The notes beneath the pieces are model-generated. The model did not search any database, was not told the origin of the DNA, and saw only the letters and a program-made list of their open reading frames with translations. 14,673 nucleotides of DNA from CAYZED01 sp964477445 (lineage in GTDB: Bacteria; Bacillota; Clostridia; Lutisporales; Lutisporaceae): positions 1-14,673 of the forward strand of contig CAYZED010000036.1 in NCBI GenBank assembly GCA_964477445.1, in the 5' to 3' direction. Of the stretch, positions 7,114 through 14,493 are shown in pieces. Both the position numbers and the translations under genes were made by a program. Position 1 is the stretch's first letter; each line of letters begins with the position of its first letter.

Positions 7114-7335
7114 AATTGCATTTGTTTTTTCAACCACTCATTAACACTTATCTTATAACTGTTTAATCCAACTTGACTTTTAATTATGGCGAATTCGCCA
7201 TAATTAAAATTAGGATTAAAAATTCCTTCCCATATCCCTAAAAATTCTACTGTATTTCTGTTTCTAAGCCAATCAGATATGAAAAACTCCCCATCTTTTT
7301 GCTTTTAGCATATCTGCTAAAGAAAATAATCATCA
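7114..7335 (-). pseudogene. KilA-N domain gene remnant with frameshifts
   Basis: In the main minus-strand frame, ISDWLRNRNTVEFLGIWE is followed by NPNFNYGEF, then KSQVGLNSYKISVNEWLKK. This is an unmistakable KilA-N domain, a DNA-binding domain of phage and defence genes. Single-base indels in homopolymer runs break it. One A is missing in the run at 7125-7130, after which the expected T-N-A-I reads in another frame. One extra A lies at 7296-7300, and probably one base is missing at 7323-7326. Restoring these gives a start of the form N-D-D-Y-F-S-L-A-D-M-L-K-A-K-D-G. Homology stops after T-N-A-I, near 7114, shortly before the direct repeat. KilA-N genes often sit in type I R-M operons, consistent with the adjacent hsdS piece. 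Confidence 0.75.
7178..7209. repeat. perfect 32-bp palindrome
   Basis: The sequence is perfectly self-complementary around GAATTC (7191-7196), with arms TTTTAATTATGGCGAA and its complement. It lies within the KilA-N remnant, where the same bases encode N-Y-G-E-F-A-I-I-K, so part of the symmetry could be a by-product of the coding sequence. As DNA it could be a protein binding site or form a cruciform; as RNA it could form a stable hairpin. Confidence 0.85.
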
Positions 7336-7452
7336 TTATTGCCTGTTGATGCGTTTGTTGAGTTCGATTTTGTCGTCGAGGCAGGAGATGGTGGCGGCGA
7401 TGGATTTTTGTTGGTCAATTGGGGGGCAATGTAAATCTATATTTTTAATCAT
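7336..7452 (-). pseudogene. hsdS (type I R-M specificity subunit) fragment
   Basis: A 38-codon minus-strand frame contains CPPIDQQKSIAATISCLDDK and then IELNKRIN, the conserved central segment of type I restriction specificity subunits. No target-recognition domain is present on either side, so it is a fragment. Most of its codons end in C (ATC, GCC, ACC, CTC, GAC, AAC), unlike the A/T-ending codons of all its neighbours, which points to foreign origin. Its 5' end overlaps the last codons of the HD-domain gene by 8 nt, and its stop touches the KilA-N remnant. Confidence 0.75.
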
Positions 7453-8098
7453 AGACGGACCAATCCACATCTTTCTGCACTTCTCTTACCAATTCCTCTC
7501 TAGCTTCCTCAAACCACTTATGAGGATAAAGTAACATTTTGTTTTCAACAATAAAATCCATAAAACAAATACATGCTTTTTTTAAAGAACTAACTAGCTC
7601 TTTTGTCACCGCATCGTGATAAGGCGGTGTGTCTATTTGATCCCAAGAAATTTTATCCGCTAAGAAAAGTGCCATATCATAATTATTAACCTTAGTTTTC
7701 AGCGTTGTATGACAGTTTATTGCACTCAATATCCTCTCATCTGTCACAGAAAAAAGTTCTTTTGCCAAAATAGCAGATAGCCTTTGATGTAATAAGAATG
7801 GGTATTTTTCTTCTGCTTCATAAATCTCTAAATCGAAATTTTTCGAGAATTTAATCATGTCCTCTGGTTTTATTATTACACTAATATCATGTAGATAACC
7901 GCTTGCCTCACAGACCGATTTATCCAGAGAATACTGTTCACCAATTTTTACACATTCTTCTGCAACTTTTGTTACATGCTCAGCAATTTCATATTTTTTG
8001 TTTGCCTTTAAAAACAAGATGCTATCATTTTCTATAAGACCTAAAAACTCTGGGACAACAACGTATTTGGGTAAAAAATTTAATATGCTTTTTTTCAT
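7445..8098 (-). CDS. HD-domain phosphohydrolase, YqeK-like
   Basis: 217 residues from the ATG at 8096-8098, which has GTGGAGG directly upstream. An earlier in-frame ATG at 8131 lacks a site. The HD metal-binding set is complete: H41, H70-D71, H104, H130 (in CHTTLK) and D148 (in FLADKISW). The order and the HTT and ADKI signatures fit YqeK-type enzymes, which hydrolyse diadenosine tetraphosphate to ADP. The N-terminal 30 residues are extra, and the usual neighbours nadD and rsfS are absent, so the substrate is uncertain. It is divergent from the EFR1 gene. Its last 8 bases overlap the hsdS remnant. Confidence 0.75.
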   Translation of the reverse strand: MKKSILNFLPKYVVVPEFLGLIENDSILFLKANKKYEIAEHVTKVAEECVKIGEQYSLDKSVCEASGYLHDISVIIKPEDMIKFSKNFDLEIYEAEEKYPFLLHQRLSAILAKELFSVTDERILSAINCHTTLKTKVNNYDMALFLADKISWDQIDTPPYHDAVTKELVSSLKKACICFMDFIVENKMLLYPHKWFEEAREELVREVQKDVDWSVYD

Positions 8099-8129
8099 AA
8101 ATCCTCCACTTTTCTTATTTTCCAATTCC

Positions 8130-8156
8130 ATTTTACCATATTACCCAGTAATTATA
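8130..8156 (-). promoter_or_regulatory. possible promoter of the HD-domain gene
   Basis: Two candidate -10 elements face left: TGGTAAAAT (complement of 8130-8138, extended -10 form) and TATAAT (complement of 8151-8156). Neither has a convincing -35. Either would give a leader of about 25-50 nt before the ATG at 8098. Confidence 0.3.
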
Positions 8157-8237
8157 TCTTTATAATTCAAGCGAAAATATTAGCTTATAAATCGCAATAT
8201 GATTTAGTTGATTTCACACTTCTCTCATGTCTTATTG

Positions 8238-8243
8238 TATAAT
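8238..8243 (+). promoter_or_regulatory. -10 element of the EFR1 gene
   Basis: TATAAT lies 40 nt before the TTG start, giving a leader of about 33 nt. A possible -35 (TTCACA, about 8213-8218) has an over-long spacer of about 19 nt, so the -35 part is uncertain. Confidence 0.45.
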
Positions 8244-8282
8244 TATCTCATACTCAAATTTTTTCTAAAGGAAGTGTTAATA

Positions 8283-9053
8283 TTGAAAACAAAAATTTAC
8301 TATTTTACTGGAACCGGCAACTCCCTTTACATAGCAAAAAGTATTGCCGAAAAACTTGGTGATTCTGAGGTCGTCGCAATTAAAGATGTTACTGATGAAA
8401 GCATTGAAACTGAAGGAAATATCGGAATTGTCTTCCCAGTTTATATGTGGCGTCCACCGCACATTGTTGCTAAATTTGTAAAAAAGATAAAAAAGGCAAA
8501 ATACATTTTCGCGGTTGCCGTTAACGCAGGCGAAGTTGGAAAGTCATTTACTTTCATTAATACCTTCCTAAAAAGGAATGGTCAGACTCTTTCTGCTGGA
8601 TTTGAAGTTTTGTCCCCTAGCAATTACCTCCCTTATGGTGATGCAGGAACGCCCGAAAAACTTGAAAAGTTATTCAGTGGTGTAAACAAAAAAATTAGTG
8701 AAATTGTTGATGCAGTGAAGAAAGAATCAATATTCTTTGACAAAGAATTGGTTATTTCATTGAGAAGAGTTCCAAATAATATACTTTATTCTATGGGCTA
8801 TAACGTAATTCACAGTATGGACAAAAACTTTAGCGTTGATGAAAAATGTAACGGTTGCGGTATTTGCGAAAAAATTTGTCCAGTAAAAAATATTACTATG
8901 AAAGATGGAAAGCCTACCTGGAATCACAAGTGCGAGCAGTGCTATGCGTGCATTCATTGGTGTCCAAAGGTTGCGATTCAATATGGAAAAACAACTACTG
9001 ATGTGAGCCGATATCACCACCCAGAGATTAATCTTTCTGAAATGTTAAAATAA
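8283..9053 (+). CDS. EFR1-family flavodoxin/ferredoxin fusion protein
   Basis: 256 residues, TTG start at 8283-8285, chosen because AAAGGAAG lies 8 nt upstream and the flavodoxin fold starts at once (KIYYFTGTGNSLYIAKSIA). The ATG at 8208 would add 25 hydrophobic residues without a ribosome binding site. Residues 1-150 form a flavodoxin-like FMN domain with the TGTGNS phosphate-binding loop. Residues 189-227 hold two 4Fe-4S clusters: C189, C192, C195, C199 and C217, C220, C223, C227, each last Cys followed by Pro. The C-terminal RYHHPEI motif is typical of the EFR1 family. It is probably a cytoplasmic electron carrier of anaerobes; its partner is not visible here. Confidence 0.88.
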   Translation: MKTKIYYFTGTGNSLYIAKSIAEKLGDSEVVAIKDVTDESIETEGNIGIVFPVYMWRPPHIVAKFVKKIKKAKYIFAVAVNAGEVGKSFTFINTFLKRNGQTLSAGFEVLSPSNYLPYGDAGTPEKLEKLFSGVNKKISEIVDAVKKESIFFDKELVISLRRVPNNILYSMGYNVIHSMDKNFSVDEKCNGCGICEKICPVKNITMKDGKPTWNHKCEQCYACIHWCPKVAIQYGKTTTDVSRYHHPEINLSEMLK

Positions 9054-9059
9054 GTATTG

Positions 9060-9119
9060 CTAAAAAATCTTCTGCTAGAATAGTTATTTCTAAAAAAACC
9101 TCTGCTAAAATAATAAGTA
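9060..9119. repeat. imperfect 30-bp tandem duplication
   Basis: Two adjacent units of 30 bases (9060-9089 and 9090-9119) both begin CTAAAAAA and share TCTGCTA at the same offset, with scattered differences. They lie just after the EFR1 stop codon and before its terminator. No open frame or site is recognised in them. Confidence 0.6.
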
Positions 9120-9130
9120 CTTGAAAATTC

Positions 9131-9174
9131 AAAAAGAACAGCTGTCTTACTTATAAGGCAATTGTTCTTTTTTT
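9131..9174 (+). terminator. rho-independent terminator of the EFR1 gene
   Basis: AAAAAGAACA (9131-9140) pairs with TGTTCTTTTT (starting at 9163), with further partial pairing of GTCTTA with TAAGGC inside. The downstream arm runs into eight T residues. It lies 77 nt after the stop codon. Confidence 0.75.
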
Positions 9175-9194
9175 CCTCTTAATGTATATAGTTC

Positions 9195-9247
9195 AAAGCG
9201 GCTTCGCCGCCTTATTTTTATAAGTAAATACGGCGAAGCCGCTTTTT
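9195..9247. terminator. long bidirectional hairpin between convergent genes
   Basis: A perfect 15-bp stem (AAAGCGGCTTCGCCG against CGGCGAAGCCGCTTT) encloses a 21-nt loop that itself contains CTTAT-TTTT-ATAAG. Each arm can also fold alone (GCGGC-TTC-GCCGC). The stem is followed by T runs in both directions and ends 4 bases before the stop of the GGDEF-EAL gene, whose transcripts arrive from the right. Confidence 0.8.
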
Positions 9248-9250
9248 CCG

Positions 9251-12200
9251 CTATATCTTTAAAACGAGAATTTTTTCAATTTCCACCGCCGGCATTGGCT
9301 TATAATAGTAATAGCCTTGTATTTCATCACAAATTTGGTTTGACAAGAAATCTAATTGAGATTTGGTTTCCACGCCTTCTGCTATTACTTTGAGCTCTAA
9401 ACTCTGCGCAAGTTGAATTATAATTCTAACGATGGCATCATCTTTAGAGCTTTTTGATATACTCTGAACAAAATTCATATCCATCTTAATACGGTCAATA
9501 GGGAGCATTTTTAGCCTATGTAATGAAGAATACTCCGTTCCAAAATCATCGATAGATATAGATACACCTAGCTCTTTAAGTTGGTTTAGCATTTGGATAA
9601 TATTCGTATGTCCTTTTACTGCAATACTTTCAGTTATCTCAAGTTCAAGGTATTTTGGATCAAGCGCAGTCTCAATTAGAATATCTTTAACTTTAGTTAT
9701 CAAACTATTACTTTTAAACTGTTCTGCTGAAAGATTTACTGCCATTCTAAGTGGCTCAAAACCTTGCGTTTGCCAAGCTACATTTTGGGTGCATGCAGTT
9801 CTAAGCACCCATTCACCGATGGAATTTATAAGACCGGTTTGTTCCGCTAAAGGAATAAATACTTGCGGTGAAATCCGCCCAATTTCAGGATGATTCCAAC
9901 GAAGTAACGCTTCAAGTCCTATGATTTTCTTCGTGTATAAATCAATTTGAGGTTGATAATAAATTTCTAACTCATTATTCTCCAGCGCTCTATAAAGGTG
10001 ATTAGTTAATTTAATCTTTTTTAATATATCATCTTTAAGTATAGGTGTTGAAAGTGTATATGTATTTTTCCCTTGTTCTTTAGAAATATACATTGCCATA
10101 TCAGCATTTTTCAGCAGAGATTCGGCGTCCTCTCCATCTTGGGGAAAAGTTGATATACCTATACTAGCTGTTATAAAAAACTCTTGTTCTTTTATGATTA
10201 TCGGCGCTTTAAAAGACTCCATAATTTTATCTGCAAGATAAGTAATGTCCCCAATGCTCGAAATATTGTTGAACATAATTAGAAATTCATCTCCACCAAA
10301 TCTAGATACTGTGTCATGTTTGCGTACTGTGTTTGATAATCTTTCCGCAACCTGTTTTAAGAGTTCATCTCCACTTTCATGACCAAGCGTATCATTAATG
10401 GATTTAAAAGAATCAATATCTATAAAAAACACACCTATTAATTTTTCTGTTCTTTTAGCTAAATGAATTTCTTTTGTTAATCTGTTATTAAATAGAGTTC
10501 TGTTAGGCAAACCAGTTAATGCATCATAGAACGCCAAATGATTTATTTCCTCTTCAGCTTGAATTTTTGCTAATGAGTCAGATATAATATTTGACATAAT
10601 GTGCAATATTTCGCGATAATATACGCTTAGCGGGTTCTTTATGCTGAAAGATTCAAACCCAAGTAATCCAATTACTTTTTTATTGTTTTTAATAGGGACA
10701 ACAGAGATTGATTGGATTTGTTTTTTTTCTAATGATTCCTTATCAGTCACCTCATCAGAATTCAAGCTCGATATATCTGGGATATGTGCACTCTTTCCAT
10801 TCAAAACTTTATTCATTATCCAAGGGTAATTCTCAACTAAATCAACATGTTCCTCTCCAATTGGCCCAATCGAATCTTCCTTAATCCATCTAAATGAAGA
10901 CTTTACAGAAGCCTCTTCATCATTTTTATCAAATATCCACAAATAACTATAATCCATATTATATTTGTCAGCACTGATTTGTAATAATCGATTTATCTTT
11001 TCCTCAAAATTTGATTTATTAACCGATATAAAATCAGTTGAAATCTGCGAAACCATCTTTTGAAATTTGGTTTGATTTTCATTTTCTTCAAGCCTTTTTA
11101 CGAACGCTTTGTTAATAAAACTTGCCAATCCAATGAAAGTGATAAAGAAAAATATTCTGATCAAATGATCCGAAGCATCAACTGTAACAGTAACTTTTGG
11201 CGCAATAATTCCAACCCAAATCTGAGTAGATAATGCAACTATGCTAATAATAATCAAGACTTTTCGGTTATTAAATAATACTGAAATCATTATAAGAACT
11301 ACAGGAGCCACCCAAACAGTAATACTCGCCGATTGAATGAAAAAAGAGATAAACAACGGAAGCGTTAAGGAAGTTAGCAATGTAACAAACAAATCTTTTA
11401 AATCTGTTTTTATTTTAAGATGACTTATAATTTGTATTCCTATACTTATTGAAAAAATGCTCAAACTCAAACTTAATGCAGATGAAAAGGCAAATTTTCT
11501 CATGTAATAGAGCGCAATGAACGACATTAAGCTTACTAGCACATATAAAATTGTAATATTATCAAATAGAGACACGCGACTTACTTCATCAAGTATAACG
11601 CCTTCTTCATTGGCAATTGATTCAACTTTGACCTTTAATATTTCGTAACGATTTATTGAATAAAATATCGCTATAATCGGTATCATAATAATCAGATTTC
11701 CAATTTGGGGCACTTCTCCCGGATAAAAGATACTTAACGCTATATCAGTAATTGTGCCAATAATAACAGCAATTAAAAGAGATACGGTAAGTATTCGTGC
11801 AACTTTTTTCATGTTTTTATCTGCTGTAATTCTCCAGTGCACAATTATTATAACCGCTAGAGCTGTAAACCCCAAATAATAGAAATTAAAAAACCAATCT
11901 ATATAATTATTGACTGACTGATTAATCCAACCATTCAAAGTATGTATAAGATTATATTGACCAATAGCAATCGGATTAATTAAAGAAAAGCACAAAATAT
12001 TAATCAATGCAGGTAAATACATTAAAACATAAATCCATTTCTTCGATAAAATCTTATCTCTTCCCGTAATAATTAATATGAAGTGCAAAAATATGCTATA
12101 TATACTTCCCCATCCAATGGCGGAAATTCGTCTCCAAAAAAGAGCAGTTTCGTAATCTGATGCATTACTTGCAAAGGAAAATGCCAAAGACCAAATAGCC

Positions 12201-12334
12201 ATAACAAAACATATTGCTAGAAAAACACTATTTTTGATAGCGTGTTTCCTGTTGGGAATCATGCTAATTCCAATTAAAAAGTATATGGAAAAAGAAATGA
12301 AAAATATTAAAGAGAGTATGTTTTCGTTGATCAT
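9251..12334 (-). CDS. membrane-bound GGDEF-EAL protein with GAF domain
   Basis: 1027 residues; ATG preceded by a GGGGG-type site. Residues 7-230 contain about seven membrane segments resembling the histidine-kinase 7TM sensor domain. A second hydrophobic block (about 259-410) adds five or six more. A GAF domain follows (about 430-590), then GGDEF with the motif at 680-684 and an inhibitory I-site RKHD at 671-674. EAL comes last: EALLRW (808-813), NLSAEQF (867-873), LEITES (898-903), DDFGTEYSS (929-937), K950 and EGVE (986-989). Key residues of both enzymes are present, so it may both make and degrade cyclic di-GMP in response to a membrane or cytoplasmic signal. Loop 6 reads DDFGTEYSS rather than the usual DDFGTGYSS. 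It converges on the EFR1 gene. Confidence 0.93.
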   Translation of the reverse strand: MINENILSLIFFISFSIYFLIGISMIPNRKHAIKNSVFLAICFVMAIWSLAFSFASNASDYETALFWRRISAIGWGSIYSIFLHFILIITGRDKILSKKWIYVLMYLPALINILCFSLINPIAIGQYNLIHTLNGWINQSVNNYIDWFFNFYYLGFTALAVIIIVHWRITADKNMKKVARILTVSLLIAVIIGTITDIALSIFYPGEVPQIGNLIIMIPIIAIFYSINRYEILKVKVESIANEEGVILDEVSRVSLFDNITILYVLVSLMSFIALYYMRKFAFSSALSLSLSIFSISIGIQIISHLKIKTDLKDLFVTLLTSLTLPLFISFFIQSASITVWVAPVVLIMISVLFNNRKVLIIISIVALSTQIWVGIIAPKVTVTVDASDHLIRIFFFITFIGLASFINKAFVKRLEENENQTKFQKMVSQISTDFISVNKSNFEEKINRLLQISADKYNMDYSYLWIFDKNDEEASVKSSFRWIKEDSIGPIGEEHVDLVENYPWIMNKVLNGKSAHIPDISSLNSDEVTDKESLEKKQIQSISVVPIKNNKKVIGLLGFESFSIKNPLSVYYREILHIMSNIISDSLAKIQAEEEINHLAFYDALTGLPNRTLFNNRLTKEIHLAKRTEKLIGVFFIDIDSFKSINDTLGHESGDELLKQVAERLSNTVRKHDTVSRFGGDEFLIMFNNISSIGDITYLADKIMESFKAPIIIKEQEFFITASIGISTFPQDGEDAESLLKNADMAMYISKEQGKNTYTLSTPILKDDILKKIKLTNHLYRALENNELEIYYQPQIDLYTKKIIGLEALLRWNHPEIGRISPQVFIPLAEQTGLINSIGEWVLRTACTQNVAWQTQGFEPLRMAVNLSAEQFKSNSLITKVKDILIETALDPKYLELEITESIAVKGHTNIIQMLNQLKELGVSISIDDFGTEYSSLHRLKMLPIDRIKMDMNFVQSISKSSKDDAIVRIIIQLAQSLELKVIAEGVETKSQLDFLSNQICDEIQGYYYYKPMPAVEIEKILVLKI

Positions 12335-12365
12335 AATGCTAAGATCCCCCTTTATGTAAATTGAA

Positions 12366-12398
12366 AATAACGCTCCGTAATAATTACGAAGCGTTATT
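12366..12398 (-). terminator. hairpin between the transglutaminase-like and GGDEF-EAL genes
   Basis: AATAACGCTCCGTAAT pairs with the following AATTACGAAGCGTTATT, giving a 16-bp stem with one mismatch. Read leftwards it runs into TTTTC, so it can end transcription from the transglutaminase-like gene. A TATAAT (complement of 12412-12417) lies upstream of the hairpin. If that promoter is used, the hairpin would fall in the leader of the GGDEF-EAL gene. Confidence 0.55.
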
Positions 12399-12451
12399 AT
12401 TTGTTATCTATATTATATTTTAGTTTAAAAGAAAAAGGAATAGAAAATTAG

Positions 12452-14314
12452 TTATTTTATTATTATGCCTGTCTCGATTAAATCATCAAAAGTTATTGAT
12501 TTATCTTCCTTATAGAGCTTTTCCAATAAAGTTGAATCTGAAGAATTATATTTTGTCATTAATGCTGCATATGTTAAATCCACAAAATCACCAGTCATAA
12601 AATTACTCTTGAAACGTTCTAGCTCTGTCGCACTAGCAATTACTCCCAGCTTCAGTAAATCTTCCTCTGCTGCTTCATCAGGCTTTATCTCAAAATCTTT
12701 TTTATATCCGAGAGTTCTTAAGATATACGAGGAATATTCTTTGAAGGTAATATCGCTATCGGGGTTAAACTTTTTGCTTTCATCTGAAACTATATATTTC
12801 ATGCTATATAAATACGCTATATATTTGTCAGCCCATGCTGGCACATCCGTATACGGATGTGTTAAGTTGGACGCTAATGCTTCTTGTTCTTTTCCAAGAA
12901 GCTTCACAAAGGACACTGCAGCATTTAGTCTGGAGGTTTTAGAATTCATGTTTTGAATATTAGGATTATCCTCTGCTATTTTCATTAGCTTAAGCTGACA
13001 TGCTTTTTCAAAAGTTTCTGGCGGTGCCATAGCATCTCCGAGATATTTATTTACTTTATCCATGTCGCCAGATAGTCTTCTATCTTTTAGTGTCGTTTTT
13101 CTATCCATTAAAAAACATGCTCTACTTATTTGTCCGTTACCTAAAGAATCTGCAGTTACGTCAATGTGATAATCTTTTCCATTAATATTGATTGAATTCC
13201 AAGTGTTCCGAACTGTATCAAAATCACTATAGTAAAATTCACCGGAACAATAATTCACTTGAACTCCGGCTAGTAAGCTCAATATCCAAAACGCTTTTGA
13301 GTAACCATCACACACTGCCTTCTTATCAATTAGAGCTCCATAAGCTGTAAATGCATTTATATTTTCTAAGTCTGTATTCCAAGGAACATTGTCTTTATCT
13401 GCTGATTTATCATACTCTACATTTTTAGCTAGATAATCATGAATAGTCGCAAGACGTTCTTCAACTGACATATTTGGTGTTATGATTTGGCGAATTATTA
13501 CCTTTGCTTTGTTAATAACAACTTCATCTTTTTTACTCGTGCTGACGACTAATCTCAATGTTTTTGAATAAATCAAGTAATTTAGAAAGCTAAAGTTATC
13601 TACAAAAATCGAATTAAACGTACCATCAAGTTCTAGTAAAATATAAATCAAGTCATCAAATTTGACATTTTGATCATTGATGATAATTTTACTATAACCA
13701 AAATTATCATTAATAAAAGTATATCTGATAGCTGCAACCAAATCTTTTATTGTATTAACTATCTTCTTTCCTTCAATAATATTTTTATAGTAAGAAATAT
13801 TTAAACTCATCCCATTTATCGAAGGAGATATTTGTTTGTAAAAATGATTAAGGCTAGTAATAACTGATTTTATACCACTGTCTTTTTCTAACTTATGTGT
13901 TTCTTTAGTCACTAAATCCGCAATATCCTCAAGACTAAGTGTAACATTAGCTGAAAATGCTACACTGATACTAGATTTTCTATCCATTATCATTTGAGAA
14001 ATCATATTCTCTACTTCTTGATTAGTGTTAACAATTTTAATTGATTTTGTATAAATTTTTTGAACGCTTACATTGTAAACAGTTAATTCGTATTTTGCCA
14101 GTATAAACCCTTCATCATATTTCTTTGAATTATAATTACGTCCCATAAAACAATGTTCATAATATAAAGAATGTAAATCTGTAATACCTTTCTCAAGTAA
14201 TTCTTCATTTAACTTACTCGTAATATCAGGCCCATCAGTATATCCAAAATCATTAGGTTTATAATATTTTTTCTTTTCAAAAACTAGTATTTTCTTTGGA
14301 TTCGTTTTCAGCAA
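12452..14314 (-). CDS. transglutaminase-like protein with SLH-like tail, 5' end uncertain
   Basis: 620 residues from a TTG at 14312-14314. That start is doubtful: the frame stays open for 65 more codons, to a TGA at 14510-14512. This extension looks coding (DKKWIITVNISYN, DIPYIYYIDE) but contains no ATG, GTG or TTG. The core is transglutaminase-like: ATIHDYLAKNVEYD (289-302), AVCDGYSKAF (333-342) with Cys335, then NTWNSININGKDYHIDVTAD (370-389) with Asp385. Where the family normally has His (HAWN), this protein has Asn370, so the usual Cys-His-Asp triad appears incomplete. Residues 487-537 (HPYTDVPAWADKYIAYLYS onward) look like an S-layer homology domain, with a weaker second copy after it. 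It is probably a surface or envelope protein, but the secretion signal would lie outside the visible N-terminus. Confidence 0.75.
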   Translation of the reverse strand: MLKTNPKKILVFEKKKYYKPNDFGYTDGPDITSKLNEELLEKGITDLHSLYYEHCFMGRNYNSKKYDEGFILAKYELTVYNVSVQKIYTKSIKIVNTNQEVENMISQMIMDRKSSISVAFSANVTLSLEDIADLVTKETHKLEKDSGIKSVITSLNHFYKQISPSINGMSLNISYYKNIIEGKKIVNTIKDLVAAIRYTFINDNFGYSKIIINDQNVKFDDLIYILLELDGTFNSIFVDNFSFLNYLIYSKTLRLVVSTSKKDEVVINKAKVIIRQIITPNMSVEERLATIHDYLAKNVEYDKSADKDNVPWNTDLENINAFTAYGALIDKKAVCDGYSKAFWILSLLAGVQVNYCSGEFYYSDFDTVRNTWNSININGKDYHIDVTADSLGNGQISRACFLMDRKTTLKDRRLSGDMDKVNKYLGDAMAPPETFEKACQLKLMKIAEDNPNIQNMNSKTSRLNAAVSFVKLLGKEQEALASNLTHPYTDVPAWADKYIAYLYSMKYIVSDESKKFNPDSDITFKEYSSYILRTLGYKKDFEIKPDEAAEEDLLKLGVIASATELERFKSNFMTGDFVDLTYAALMTKYNSSDSTLLEKLYKEDKSITFDDLIETGIIIK

Positions 14315-14493
14315 TGTTAGTAATCTATCATCAGATTCTTTAGTTTCATCAATATAATAAATGTATGGAATGTCTTTTGGTAAATTATCGATTTTGTTAT
14401 AACTGATATTTACAGTGATAATCCATTTTTTGTCACTAACATTATATATTTCCTTAGTTCCTGAACACGATGCCCATTTAGAATATTTAGGAA

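Noticed and set aside
7346..7534. 62-codon plus-strand frame near the hsdS fragment
   Set aside because: The minus strand at the same place encodes clear hsdS and HD-protein residues, so the plus-strand frame is antisense noise.
8208..8282. N-terminal extension of the EFR1 protein from ATG 8208
   Set aside because: It includes the -10 element, lacks a ribosome binding site and adds hydrophobic residues foreign to the family. TTG 8283 fits better.
9195..9247. Inverted repeats as ends of a small transposon
   Set aside because: The arms are 21 bases apart, lie between convergent genes and are followed by T runs, so a terminator explains them.
12609..12956. 115-codon open frame on the plus strand
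   Set aside because: It lies entirely opposite the transglutaminase-like gene, shows no family motif and has a low-complexity Ser-rich start. It is a shadow frame.
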